From an uncultured Ellagibacter sp. (GTDB taxonomy: Bacteria; Actinomycetota; Coriobacteriia; Coriobacteriales; Eggerthellaceae), in NCBI RefSeq assembly GCF_934636505.1, contig NZ_CAKUAL010000019.1:1-30053 (forward strand): a DNA stretch of 30,053 nt, read 5' to 3'. Shown piece after piece: positions 7,742 to 15,226 of this stretch. The translations under genes and the position numbers were made by a program. Each line of letters starts with the position of its first letter. The stretch's first letter is position 1. The notes under the pieces were generated by a model that was not told where the DNA came from, did no database searches, and worked only from the letters and a program-made list of their open reading frames with translations.

Positions 7742-8545
7742 CTAGTGCTCGCTCTGAGCGAGGCCCACGTACACGGCCGTCAGCACGGAGAACACGTATG
7801 CCTGCAGGAAGGCAACGAGGCATTCGAGCGCGTACATGGCGATAAGGAACACAGCCCATGCAATCGCGGCGACGCCTGCGGGATTGGCGAACGAGATCAG
7901 ATCGAGGATGAAGAACTGGGTCATGATCGCGAAGATGCCAAGGATCATGTGGCCGGCGAACATGTTGCCGTAAAGTCGAACGGCAAGGGTCAGCAGGCGG
8001 ATGACCAGGGAGAAGAACTCGAAGAACCAGATGATGGGAACCATCGGCTTAGGAAGGCCCGACGGAGCGATGGACTTGATGTAGCCCCAGCCGCCCTTGG
8101 CCTTGATGCCGTAGAAGTTGAAGTACAGGAAAGAGAGCAATGCAAGTGCGAACGTGACGGACAGAGTGCCGGTCGGCGTCTTCGCGCCCGGGATAAGGCC
8201 GATCACGTTGGAGATAAGGATGAAGAAGAACATGGTTGCGATGAACGGGATGTGCTTCTTGTAGCCATGACCGATGGCGCCCTCGCCCATGTTGCGGCGA
8301 ACTGCGTCGTAGCCCCACTCCACAAGGCCTGCGAACTTGCCCTCGGGAACAACCTTGATCTTGCGCACGCCCACGAGCACGCCCACGATCACGATCGCGC
8401 AGATGATGATCATCCAAAAGGTGTACTGGGTGATTCCGACGCCATTGCCGAAATCGAAGACGAGCGTCGAGTTGAACGACTCGCTGAGCTCCTCAATAGG
8501 AGCGGAGATATCGTTCAGGGGATTGCCCGTTAGTTCAAAAGCCAT
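7742..8545 (-). CDS. atpB: F1Fo ATP synthase a subunit (proton channel)
   Basis: Subunit a (267 aa) forms the half-channels of Fo in the membrane. The essential arginine is in AVRLYGNMFAGHM (Arg190), matching the family motif LRLFGNM. Several hydrophobic segments are visible (about residues 42-60, 101-120, 130-145, 172-190, 195-220, 230-260). The ATG at 8545 has AAAGGAG upstream. It follows the small AtpI-like gene by 21 bases, in the usual operon position for subunit a. Confidence 0.96.
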   Translation of the reverse strand: MAFELTGNPLNDISAPIEELSESFNSTLVFDFGNGVGITQYTFWMIIICAIVIVGVLVGVRKIKVVPEGKFAGLVEWGYDAVRRNMGEGAIGHGYKKHIPFIATMFFFILISNVIGLIPGAKTPTGTLSVTFALALLSFLYFNFYGIKAKGGWGYIKSIAPSGLPKPMVPIIWFFEFFSLVIRLLTLAVRLYGNMFAGHMILGIFAIMTQFFILDLISFANPAGVAAIAWAVFLIAMYALECLVAFLQAYVFSVLTAVYVGLAQSEH

Positions 8546-8566
8546 GTACCTCTCCTTTTTCCTTCT

Positions 8567-8848
8567 CTATCGACGCTTCGACAAAAACACGCCGAAGACA
8601 ATAACCCCGACCACGAATGCGACAAGTTCCGCAACCGCATACGCGAGCGCGACGTCAGGCGCAACGAGCTTGCACACGACCATACCCGCGACGAGGATGG
8701 CAAACGACGCGGCAATGGTCAAAAGGAAAGGGCCGAGGAGATTCAAAGACTTGGTCGGATCGACCGCGCGGATTTTCTTGATAGCCACATTGAACGGGAT
8801 GACGCTCACCAGTCCAACGAGCACCGCGACGATGATTGCTACTACCAT
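8567..8848 (-). CDS. Small membrane protein in the atpI position
   Basis: The 93-residue product has three hydrophobic segments (MVVAIIVAVLVGLVSVIPF; LLGPFLLTIAASFAILVAG; VALAYAVAELVAFVVGVIVF) and ends FLSKRR. Sequence alone does not identify it firmly, but its place just before atpB is that of AtpI, the assembly factor for the c ring. AtpI usually has four helices and ~120 residues, so this is short and divergent. I prefer the ATG at 8848, with AAGGA nine bases upstream, over a GTG at 8878. It is probably the first gene of the atp operon. Confidence 0.7.
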   Translation of the reverse strand: MVVAIIVAVLVGLVSVIPFNVAIKKIRAVDPTKSLNLLGPFLLTIAASFAILVAGMVVCKLVAPDVALAYAVAELVAFVVGVIVFGVFLSKRR

Positions 8849-8902
8849 GTCCTTCTTTCCTTGACCCTCTGCGCGCACTGCGCCCTTCTAAAAGCCTTTC
8901 GT

Positions 8903-8908
8903 ATAATA
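8903..8908 (-). promoter_or_regulatory. Possible -10 box of the atp operon
   Basis: On the minus strand the hexamer reads TATTAT, five of six consensus bases, about 55 bases upstream of the AtpI-like start. A possible but poor -35 (TTCGCG) lies 17 bases further upstream. The placement just before the first operon gene supports it; the weak -35 does not. Confidence 0.35.
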
Positions 8909-8950
8909 GCCGAATGTGAAGGAGTCGCGAAGGCGCCGTAGGAAACACGT

Positions 8951-9008
8951 CCTTTTTTCGGGTGAGCGGTCATTTGCGCGCGCTTGGCCGAAAAGAGGGA
9001 CCGCTCAC
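8951..9008 (-). repeat. Interleaved inverted repeats between the deaminase and the atp operon
   Basis: Two complementary pairs are interleaved. GTGAGCGGTC (8962-8971) pairs perfectly with GACCGCTCAC (8999-9008). CCTTTTTTCGG (8951-8961) pairs with CCGAAAAGAGG (8988-8998) with one mismatch. The A-B-A'-B' order means the two stems cannot both form as simple hairpins; they are either alternative folds or a pseudoknot-like arrangement. No T-run follows, so it is not an ordinary intrinsic terminator. Confidence 0.6.
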
Positions 9009-9065
9009 ACGCGAGCCGCCTTGCTGAGACGCTTCTTGTGACTCGTATTTTTCGAGGTCAATCCT

Positions 9066-9530
9066 TTACTTGTTCGCCGGTTCGAACACCCTAAGCTTGA
9101 TTCCTGCCTCCTCGAGCATCGACATGGCGAGCTCGTCGGGATAGGGATTTTGGTAGATGATCTCCTCGATGTCAGCGTTGATGATCATCTTCGCGCACAC
9201 GACGCAGGGCTGGGTGTTGATGTAGATCGAGGCGCCCGCGATGTTGATTCCGTAGCGCGCGGCCTGGATGATCGCGTTCTGCTCGGCATGGAGCCCGCGG
9301 CAGATCTCGTGGCGCTGCCCCGAGGGAACGCCGAGCTGCTGGCGCAAGCATCCAGTCTCGGCGCAGTGTGCAAGTCCCGCCGGCACGCCGTTGTACCCCG
9401 TCGCGAGGATGCGGCGCTCCTTCACGATGACGGCCCCCACCCCGCGCCGCATGCACGTCGTACGCGTGGCGACCTGGTTGGCAAGCGTCATGAAGTATTC
9501 GTCCCAGCTGGGTCTCTTATCTTGAGTCAT
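9066..9530 (-). CDS. dCMP/cytidine deaminase family protein, probable dCMP deaminase
   Basis: The 154-residue zinc enzyme probably deaminates dCMP to dUMP for thymidylate synthesis in the cytosol. The zinc site is clear: HAE (81-83) and PCVVC (108-112). The N-terminal RPSWDEYFMTLANQVATRTT, the VGAVIVKERRILATGYNG stretch and the Cys-containing HCAETGC insertion are typical of the dCMP deaminase/ComEB branch, as opposed to cytidine deaminase or TadA. The ATG at 9530 follows GAGGG about 11 bases upstream. The reading frame stays open into the repeat block upstream, but that part is GC-rich repeat and not conserved. Its separation from upp by only the repeat block fits a pyrimidine theme. Confidence 0.85.
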   Translation of the reverse strand: MTQDKRPSWDEYFMTLANQVATRTTCMRRGVGAVIVKERRILATGYNGVPAGLAHCAETGCLRQQLGVPSGQRHEICRGLHAEQNAIIQAARYGINIAGASIYINTQPCVVCAKMIINADIEEIIYQNPYPDELAMSMLEEAGIKLRVFEPANK

Positions 9531-9551
9531 TGGAATCCATCCCTCACATGG

Positions 9552-9658
9552 CGAGAGCGCGGCGGCGCTCAGTCGCTCGGCAGTCCTGCTCGCGCGAAAG
9601 CGCCACTGGCGCTTTCGGCTCGCGCGGAACTCGCTTTGTGAGCGCCGCCGCGTTCTCG
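9552..9658. repeat. Long palindromic element (20-bp outer arms plus inner 10-bp hairpin)
   Basis: The outer arms 9552-9571 and 9639-9658 are complementary over 20 bases with one mismatch (core GCGGCGGCGCTCA against TGAGCGCCGCCGC). Inside lies a perfect hairpin CGAAAGCGCC / GGCGCTTTCG (9595-9604 and 9608-9617) with a 3-base loop. The whole could fold as one large stem. I see no coding content. It resembles a REP/MITE-like intergenic element more than a terminator. Confidence 0.65.
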
Positions 9659-9674
9659 ACCACTTGAAACCGTA

Positions 9675-9836
9675 CTGTCCCCGACCGACGCTCCGCGCGT
9701 TCGGGGACGCGCCCGCTCGGGCGCATAGACAGGGAAATAACAGTCCACAGGACTCCCTGTCCCCGACCGACGCTTCGCGCGTTCGGGGACGCGCCCGCTC
9801 GGGCGCATAGACAGGGAAATAACAGTCCACAGGACT
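9675..9836. repeat. Two 80-bp direct repeats, 82-bp period (REP-like)
   Basis: Copy 1 is 9675-9754 and copy 2 is 9757-9836; I find a single difference (C at 9693, T at 9775). Each copy contains a CCCCGA...TCGGGG pair, a perfect hairpin GCGCCCG-CT-CGGGCGC, and AGTCC-ACA-GGACT near its end. With the palindrome at 9552-9658 it fills the ~310-base gap between upp and the deaminase; I see no gene there. Two copies of an internally palindromic unit suggest a REP-type intergenic repeat family. Confidence 0.8.
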
Positions 9837-9843
9837 GTTATTT
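9817..9843. terminator. Terminator at the end of upp
   Basis: The arms AAATAACAGTCC (9817-9828) and GGACTGTTATTT (9832-9843) are perfect 12-base complements with an ACA loop. The right arm overlaps the upp stop codon (9842-9844). On the minus strand the stem ends GTTATTTCCC, on the plus strand GTTATTTATTT, so it can act in both directions. The left arm is the tail of the second 80-bp repeat, so the repeat appears to supply half of the terminator. Confidence 0.65.
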
Positions 9844-10480
9844 ATTTCGTACCGAAGATGCGGTCGCCGGCGTCGCCGAGGCCGGGGACGATGTAGGCCG
9901 CGGAATTGAGTCCCTCATCAATGGCGCAGGTGTAGATGTGCACATTGTCGTCGGCGGCGAGAACAGCGTTGATGCCCTCCGGCGCGGCGACGAGGACCAT
10001 AAGCTTGATCTCGCCGGTGACGCCGCGCGAGCGCAGGTAGGTGACGGCCGAGATGATCGAGCCACCCGTCGCGAGCATCGGGTCGACCACGAGCACCGTG
10101 CGGTTGGCGATGTCCTCGGGCATCTTGTCGTAATAGGGAACCGGCTCGTGGGTCTCCTCGTTGCGGTACATGCCCAGATGCCCCACGCGCGCCGCAGGGA
10201 TCAAGTCGAGCACGCCGTCGACCATACCAAGCCCGGCACGGAGGATGGGCACCACCGCGAGCTTCTTGCCCGACACCCGCTTGCAGCGCGCCGTGCAGAT
10301 GGGGGTTTCGACGTCCACGTCGGCCAGCGGCAGATCGCGCGTTGCCTCGTAGCCCTCGAACAGGGCAAGCTCGCGCACGAGCTCGCGGAATTGCTTGCAA
10401 GAGGTCGTTTTATCGCGCAGGATGGAGAGCTTGTGCTGCACCATGGGGTGATCGACGAGAGTGACGCGGCTGTTGTCCAT
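9842..10480 (-). CDS. upp: Uracil phosphoribosyltransferase
   Basis: The 212-residue enzyme converts uracil and PRPP to UMP in pyrimidine salvage. The N-terminus (VTLVDHPMVQHKLSILRDK) and the GSK-like start of the PRTase core are family-typical. The PRPP-binding loop is VLVVDPMLATGGSI (about residues 125-138), and the uracil-contact end reads YIVPGLGDAGDRIFGTK. The ATG at 10480 is preceded by AAGAAGGA; the open frame further upstream is not conserved. It has its own leader with a hairpin at 10521-10548. Length is typical (~209). Confidence 0.96.
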   Translation of the reverse strand: MDNSRVTLVDHPMVQHKLSILRDKTTSCKQFRELVRELALFEGYEATRDLPLADVDVETPICTARCKRVSGKKLAVVPILRAGLGMVDGVLDLIPAARVGHLGMYRNEETHEPVPYYDKMPEDIANRTVLVVDPMLATGGSIISAVTYLRSRGVTGEIKLMVLVAAPEGINAVLAADDNVHIYTCAIDEGLNSAAYIVPGLGDAGDRIFGTK

Positions 10481-10520
10481 TGGGTCCTTCTTTCGGTCGA
10501 AGTTAAGCTTCCACAAAGAA

Positions 10521-10548
10521 AAGGGCCCGCGGTAAGCCGCGAGCCCTT
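10521..10548 (-). terminator. Intrinsic terminator or attenuator upstream of upp
   Basis: On the minus strand AAGGGCTCGCGG and CCGCGGGCCCTT form a 12-base stem with one mismatch and a 4-base loop, followed by TTTTCTTT. It lies 40 bases before the upp start. It may end the glyA transcript, or act as an attenuator if the -10 at 10563-10568 drives upp. Confidence 0.6.
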
Positions 10549-10562
10549 CACCGTTTGATGCG

Positions 10563-10568
10563 ATTCTA
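10563..10568 (-). promoter_or_regulatory. Possible -10 box before the upp leader hairpin
   Basis: The minus strand reads TAGAAT, five of six consensus bases. If used, transcription would begin about at the first base of the hairpin at 10521-10548. No good -35 is visible. The 281-base gap between glyA and upp holds this, the hairpin and the palindrome at 10729-10743; I see no gene. Confidence 0.3.
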
Positions 10569-10728
10569 CCAGCATTGCGCCGCCGCGTGAGCCACAACCG
10601 ACGCATGCACCGACTAAGAATTCAGGAAAGCGTCATTTCCCGATCCGCGCCGAAGGGCCGAATCGCGCATTCGTGCCCATCCTCACGGAAAAGGATTGAG
10701 AACTCGTCCACCTGCCGCAAGATGTCAT

Positions 10729-10743
10729 CTGCCCGACGGGCAG
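10729..10743 (-). other. Short perfect hairpin after glyA
   Basis: CTGCCCG and CGGGCAG are perfect 7-base arms with a single-base gap, about 19 bases past the glyA stop. A related GC-rich palindrome (GCCGCCCGTTGGG...) overlaps it. There is no T-run, so it may be a weak terminator, a Rho-dependent end or an mRNA 3' stabiliser. Confidence 0.35.
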
Positions 10744-10761
10744 CTTCCCAACGGGCGGCTT

Positions 10762-12018
10762 CTAGTACTCCAAACCCGGATAGAGCGGATGGGCCTCGAG
10801 CATCGCGTCGACCTTCTTCCTGATGTCGGCGAGCTTCGCGTCATCGTCGGCGTTGAACACCGTGCCCGCGATGCACAGACCGACCTCGTAGAAGTCGTCC
10901 TTCGTGAAGCCGCGCGTGGTGGCTGCCGCAGATCCGACGCGGATGCCGCTCGCCACGAAGGGGCTGCGCTGCTCGTTGGGGATGGTGTTCTTGTTCACCG
11001 TGAGGCCGACGCGCTCAAGCAGCTTCTCGGCGTCCTTACCGGTGACGTCAGCGGGCGTGAGATCCACGAGGCACAGGTGATTGTCCGTGCCACCCGACAC
11101 CAGGCGCAGGCCGCCGTCGGTCATGCCCTGGCCGAGCGCCTTCGCGTTCTCGACCACATGGTCGATGTAGGTTTTGAACTCGGGCTTGAGCGCCTCGCCG
11201 AACGCGACCGCCTTGCCAGCGATCACGTGCATGAGCGGGCCGCCCTGCGAGCCGGGGAACACCGCGGAGTTGATCTTCTTGAAGAGCTCCTCGGAGTTCG
11301 TCAGGATGAAGCCGCCGCGCGGGCCGCGCAGCGTCTTGTGGCTGGTCGAGGTCGTGATGTCGGCATACGGCACGGGGCTGGGATGCGCGCCCGTGGCGAC
11401 GAGGCCGGCGATGTGGGCCATGTCCACCATGAGGTAGGCGCCCACCTCGTGCGCGATCTCGGCCATGCGCGGGAAGTCGATCGTGCGGGGATAGGCGGAA
11501 GCGCCGCCGACGATGACCTTCGGGCGAACCTCCTTCGCCTTCTCAAGAAGCGCGTCGTAGTCGATGACCTCGGTCACAGGATCGACGCCGTAGGATTCCG
11601 CATGATAGAGCTTGCCCGAGAAGTTCGCCGGGCTGCCGTGGGTGAGATGGCCGCCGTTGTCGAGGCCCATACCCAAAATGGTGTCGCCGGGCTTGATCAG
11701 CGCGAAGTACGCCGCCAGGTTCGCGTTCGCACCGGAATGGGGCTGGACGTTCGCGAACTGCGCGCCGTAGAGCTTGCAGGCGCGATCGCGCGCGAGATCT
11801 TCCACGATGTCGACCTTCTCGCAACCGCCGTAATAGCGCTTGCCGGGATAGCCTTCCGCGTACTTGTTGGTGAGCACGCTACCCATGGCCTCCATGACAG
11901 CCGGACTAGTGAAGTTCTCCGAAGCGATGAGCTCGACACTCGTGCGCTGACGTCCCAGCTCAGCGCGAAGAACGTCGGCGACCTCGGGATCGCTTTCACT
12001 TACATATTGCAACGTCAT
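10762..12018 (-). CDS. glyA: Serine hydroxymethyltransferase
   Basis: The 418-residue PLP enzyme interconverts serine and glycine with tetrahydrofolate, feeding one-carbon units. The PLP lysine is Lys228 in TTSTSHKTLRGPRGG. Other family motifs are ELIASENFTSPAVMEAMGS, NKYAEGYPGKRYYGG and NVQPHSGANAN. The ATG at 12018 (MTLQYVSESDPEV) has GGAAGGGG upstream; the frame remains open to a codon at 12060 but that extension is not conserved. It is followed by a ~280-base gap before upp. Length matches the family. Confidence 0.97.
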   Translation of the reverse strand: MTLQYVSESDPEVADVLRAELGRQRTSVELIASENFTSPAVMEAMGSVLTNKYAEGYPGKRYYGGCEKVDIVEDLARDRACKLYGAQFANVQPHSGANANLAAYFALIKPGDTILGMGLDNGGHLTHGSPANFSGKLYHAESYGVDPVTEVIDYDALLEKAKEVRPKVIVGGASAYPRTIDFPRMAEIAHEVGAYLMVDMAHIAGLVATGAHPSPVPYADITTSTSHKTLRGPRGGFILTNSEELFKKINSAVFPGSQGGPLMHVIAGKAVAFGEALKPEFKTYIDHVVENAKALGQGMTDGGLRLVSGGTDNHLCLVDLTPADVTGKDAEKLLERVGLTVNKNTIPNEQRSPFVASGIRVGSAAATTRGFTKDDFYEVGLCIAGTVFNADDDAKLADIRKKVDAMLEAHPLYPGLEY

Positions 12019-12153
12019 ATAACTCGCCCCTTCCAGAGCCCGAAAAAAGTATGCGCCCACTCTAGCACAATGAGCAGGCGCAATTGTTACAACTTGGTTA
12101 GGGGAAGCCTTCGTTGGTCAAGGGAAAAATGACTCAACCGGGAAGCGCGGCCG

Positions 12154-12600
12154 CTACGCCGAGGGGGTCTCGAGCGCCATGAGCTTCTCGACGCGGCCCG
12201 CATGACGACCGCCGCCGAAGTCGGTGGACAGGAACACGTCAAGGATGCGCTTGTTTTCCTCCACGTCGACGAAGCGACCAGACAGCGTCACGATGTTGGC
12301 GTCGTTGTGCTCGCGGCACAGCTCGGCGAACTGGGTGTTGATGACGTTCACCGCGCGGATGCCGTTGATCTTATTAGCGGCGACGGCCATGCCGATTCCC
12401 GTTCCGCACACGAGAACGCCGTACGTTGCCACGCCGCCCGCGACCTCATGGGCGACCTTGGCGGCGAAGTCGGGGTAATCGACGCGATCGTCGGAGTCGG
12501 GACCCAGGTCGTGCACCTCGTAGCCCTTCTCCTTAAGGAAGGCAGCCAAAAGCTGCTTCTGCTCGAAGCCCGCGTGATCGCTTGCGATGCTGATAATCAT
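12154..12600 (-). CDS. rpiB: Ribose-5-phosphate isomerase B (RpiB/LacAB family)
   Basis: The 148-residue enzyme interconverts ribose-5-phosphate and ribulose-5-phosphate in the pentose phosphate pathway. Family motifs are the N-terminal SDHAGF, the catalytic cysteine in VLVCGTGIGMAVAANK, the RAVNVINTQFAELCREHNDAN region and the C-terminal substrate loop (STDFGGGRHAGRVEKL). The start has AAGGGAGAG upstream. It lies 30 bases downstream of glpK and ~135 bases before glyA, so co-transcription with glpK is likely. The sugar could in principle be allose- or galactose-6-phosphate, but no such genes are nearby. Confidence 0.92.
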   Translation of the reverse strand: MIISIASDHAGFEQKQLLAAFLKEKGYEVHDLGPDSDDRVDYPDFAAKVAHEVAGGVATYGVLVCGTGIGMAVAANKINGIRAVNVINTQFAELCREHNDANIVTLSGRFVDVEENKRILDVFLSTDFGGGRHAGRVEKLMALETPSA

Positions 12601-12630
12601 GTTCCTACTCTCCCTTATGTCGTGAACTTG

Positions 12631-14127
12631 CTACTTCGTCTTCGTATGCCCCACCGCGCGCCGCCATCCTTCCAAAAGTTCGGCATGGCGCGTGTGGTCC
12701 ATCTGCGGCTCGTAGACGTCATCGGTCGTGCGCAGCCCGCGCAGCTGGTCGGTGCTCTCCCAAAAGCCCGTCGCCAAACCAGCCAGGTACGCGGCGCCGA
12801 CAGCAGTGGTCTCCGCGTTTTTCGGACGATGAAGCGACGTGCGAAGCATATCGCATTGGAACTGCATGAGGAAGTCGTTTCTCGACGCGCCGCCGTCGAC
12901 GTTGAGCTCGGAGAGCTTCACGCCTGAGTCGGCCTCCATCGCCACCACCAAGTCATGCACCTGGTAAGCGAGCGATTCGAGCGCCGCACGAACGAAATGG
13001 GCGCGAGTCGATCCGCGCGTGAGGCCAACGACCGTGCCGCGCGCCTCGGCATCCCAGTACGGGGCGCCCAGGCCGGTAAAGGCGGGCACGATGTAGACGC
13101 CCTCCGCGCTATCGACGCTGCGGGCAATCTCGCAGGTGTCGGCCACGTCGTCGATAAGGCCCATCTCGTCGCGCAGCCACTGCAGAAGAGCACCCGCCAT
13201 AAACACGCTTCCCTCGAGCGCATATTCAGGTCCCTTTGCATCAGGCGCGCTCGCGGCAACGGTAGTGACCAGGCCGTTTTTCGACTCGCACGCCTCGCGC
13301 CCCGTGTTCATAAGAAGGAAGCAGCCCGTACCGTAGGTGTTCTTCGCCTGGCCGGGCGAAAAGCAGCACTGCCCGAACAGCGCCGCCTGCTGGTCGCCCG
13401 CAATGCCACGGATGGGCACGCCGGGGAAGACGGCGGGGTTTCTCGTCACGCCGAAGTCGCCCGACGAGGGGCGCACCTCGGGAAGCATCGAGGCGGGGAT
13501 GTCGAACAAATCGAGCAGCCACGGGTCCCATTTCATGTCGTGGATGTTGAAGAGCATGGTGCGGCTCGCGTTGGTGACGTCGGTGGCGAGAACCTCGCCC
13601 TGCGTGAGCGCCCATAAAAGCCACGAGTCAACCGTGCCGAACGCGAGCTTCCCCTGGAGCGCATCCTCGCGAGCGCCGGGAACGTTGTCGAGAATCCAGC
13701 GGATCTTGCTGGCGGAGAAGTACGCGTCGGGGACAAGCCCCGTGCGGCGCGTGACTTCCGCCGCGACATCCGGGGCACCGCACAGCTCCTCGACGAGAGG
13801 CGCCGTCCGACGGCACTGCCACACAATGGCGTTCGCCACCGGCTGCCCGGTCTCGCGGTTCCACACGACCGTGGTCTCGCGCTGGTTGGTGATGCCGATG
13901 GAGTCGATGTCGTCAGGCCCCAAATCGTTCGACACCAGAAGCTCCGTCAGCGCACCGAGCTGGGAGGATAAGATATCGCGCGGGTCGTGCTCGACCCAGC
14001 CCGGCTTGGGGAAGATCTGCGGGAAGGGGTTTTGCACCACATCCGCGACGCGCCCCTCGCAATCGATGAGCATCGCCCGCGAAGACGTGGTCCCCTGGTC
14101 AAGCGCGACAACATAGGTTTTCGACAT
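12631..14127 (-). CDS. glpK: Glycerol kinase
   Basis: The 498-residue FGGY-family enzyme phosphorylates glycerol to glycerol-3-phosphate. Visible are ALDQGTTSSRAM (phosphate 1), TNQRETTVVW, the signature GDQQAALFGQ, YGTGCFLLMNTG, EGSVFMAGALLQWLRDEM and NVDGGASRNDFLMQFQ (adenosine region). Two ATGs are six bases apart; GAGGAG abuts the first (14133) and is six bases from the second (14127), so I choose 14127. The position where Firmicutes enzymes carry the HPr-phosphorylated His (EHGLLTT) reads KNGLVTT here, as in E. coli-type enzymes, so PTS activation at this site is not expected. The gene follows the lipase-like gene closely. Confidence 0.95.
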   Translation of the reverse strand: MSKTYVVALDQGTTSSRAMLIDCEGRVADVVQNPFPQIFPKPGWVEHDPRDILSSQLGALTELLVSNDLGPDDIDSIGITNQRETTVVWNRETGQPVANAIVWQCRRTAPLVEELCGAPDVAAEVTRRTGLVPDAYFSASKIRWILDNVPGAREDALQGKLAFGTVDSWLLWALTQGEVLATDVTNASRTMLFNIHDMKWDPWLLDLFDIPASMLPEVRPSSGDFGVTRNPAVFPGVPIRGIAGDQQAALFGQCCFSPGQAKNTYGTGCFLLMNTGREACESKNGLVTTVAASAPDAKGPEYALEGSVFMAGALLQWLRDEMGLIDDVADTCEIARSVDSAEGVYIVPAFTGLGAPYWDAEARGTVVGLTRGSTRAHFVRAALESLAYQVHDLVVAMEADSGVKLSELNVDGGASRNDFLMQFQCDMLRTSLHRPKNAETTAVGAAYLAGLATGFWESTDQLRGLRTTDDVYEPQMDHTRHAELLEGWRRAVGHTKTK

Positions 14128-14182
14128 GATCATCTCCTCGAAGGGACTCCCGATGCTTCCAGCAAATTGTGGAATCGGGAAA

Positions 14183-15148
14183 TCAGCTGATATGGCGGTC
14201 GATCCAGGCGAGCACGTCGTCGTAGACCTGCTGCTTGCCGGGCTCGTTCAAGATCTCGTGACGCATGCCCTGGTAGAGCTTCACCTCGACGTCTTTGATT
14301 CCTGCCTTCTCGAACAGGGCGGCCGTGCTTTTCACGCCGCGCCCCTTGTTCCCCACCGGGTCGAGCGTGCCGGCGACGAGAAGGATAGGCAGCTCGGAGG
14401 GAATCGCGAGCGCCGAATCGAGCGTCGCGACCTCGGCAGTAAGGCTCGTGAGCGTCGCGTAGGCGCCAGCCGTGAACGTCTGGCCGCACAGGTCGTCGGC
14501 AATGTAGGCATCGACGACTGCGGGATCGGTGGAAAGCCAGTCGAGAGGCGTGCGCGCGTCTTTGACGGCCTTCGAAAAGGCCCCGTCCGCAAGGCTGTGG
14601 AGCAGCTTGCTGCGCGTGCGTTCCCCCTGCTTGGCGGCGACTCGGCAAGCAAGAGCGTGTCCCATCTTCGACTTCACGACGGGCTCGTTGCCGGTGCCGC
14701 AAATCACGGCGCCCGAAAGGCCTTCCGCATGGCGGGACAGGTACGCCCGCGTGACAAAGCTTCCCATGGAATGCCCGAAGATGAAGTAGGGCGTCTTGCG
14801 CGAGAAGCGGGCGCTCACCGTTTTTCGCATCTCGTGAACGTCCTCGATGAGGGCGTCCTTCCCGCAATCGAGGGGCATGTGCCCCAAGTCCATCGGGTCG
14901 GTGACCGAGCGGCCGTGTCCGATGTGGTCGTGGGCGCACACCGCAAAGCCAACACTCACAAGGAAGCGAGCGAAATCCTCGTAGCGGCCGATGTGCTCGG
15001 ACATGCCATGGACGATCTGCACGATTGCACGAGGAGCGGCACCCGATGTGCCATGCGAGGCAACGGGCTGCCATAATACCCCTTTTATCTGGGAAGACTT
15101 GTCGAACGACCTGAACCCTACCGATGATTTCTCAACTGGTTTGGACAC
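14183..15148 (-). CDS. Alpha/beta hydrolase, lysophospholipase/monoacylglycerol-lipase-like
   Basis: The 321-residue protein has the Hydrolase_4 pattern: oxyanion region IVHGMSEHIGRYEDFA, the DHIGHGRS stretch, nucleophile Ser127 in FGHSMGS, an acid in AGTLDPVGNKG and a histidine in GMRHEILNE. This is the set of monoacylglycerol lipases and lysophospholipases (PldB/YtpA type). No signal peptide is seen, so it is probably cytosolic. The start is GTG at 15148 with AAGGGGGAG upstream. Its neighbour glpK begins 55 bases downstream of its end, so released glycerol could be phosphorylated at once; this pairing is inference. Substrate is not certain. Confidence 0.85.
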   Translation of the reverse strand: MSKPVEKSSVGFRSFDKSSQIKGVLWQPVASHGTSGAAPRAIVQIVHGMSEHIGRYEDFARFLVSVGFAVCAHDHIGHGRSVTDPMDLGHMPLDCGKDALIEDVHEMRKTVSARFSRKTPYFIFGHSMGSFVTRAYLSRHAEGLSGAVICGTGNEPVVKSKMGHALACRVAAKQGERTRSKLLHSLADGAFSKAVKDARTPLDWLSTDPAVVDAYIADDLCGQTFTAGAYATLTSLTAEVATLDSALAIPSELPILLVAGTLDPVGNKGRGVKSTAALFEKAGIKDVEVKLYQGMRHEILNEPGKQQVYDDVLAWIDRHIS

Positions 15149-15190
15149 GAGACTCCCCCTTACGCCAAAGCGATTTTCCCGTCGCCCCTC

Positions 15191-15196
15191 AGTATA
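15191..15196 (-). promoter_or_regulatory. Possible -10 box for the lipase-glpK-rpiB run
   Basis: The minus strand reads TATACT, five of six consensus bases, about 42 bases before the GTG at 15148. No clear -35 is seen at 16-18 bases. It is the best promoter candidate before the run lipase, glpK, rpiB. Confidence 0.4.
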
Positions 15197-15226
15197 GCGG
15201 GAAAGCCCCGCGCGCGGACAGGCAAC

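Noticed and set aside
8902..8907. Plus-strand TATAAT
   Set aside because: It is a perfect -10 hexamer on the plus strand, but no plus-strand gene follows and no -35 is seen.
9531..9830. N-terminal extension of the deaminase through the repeat block
   Set aside because: The extension repeats the same peptide from the 80-bp direct repeats and lacks conservation; the ATG at 9530 gives a normal family N-terminus.
9675..9836. CRISPR array
   Set aside because: There are only two copies of an 80-bp unit separated by 2 bases; there are no spacers and no cas genes.
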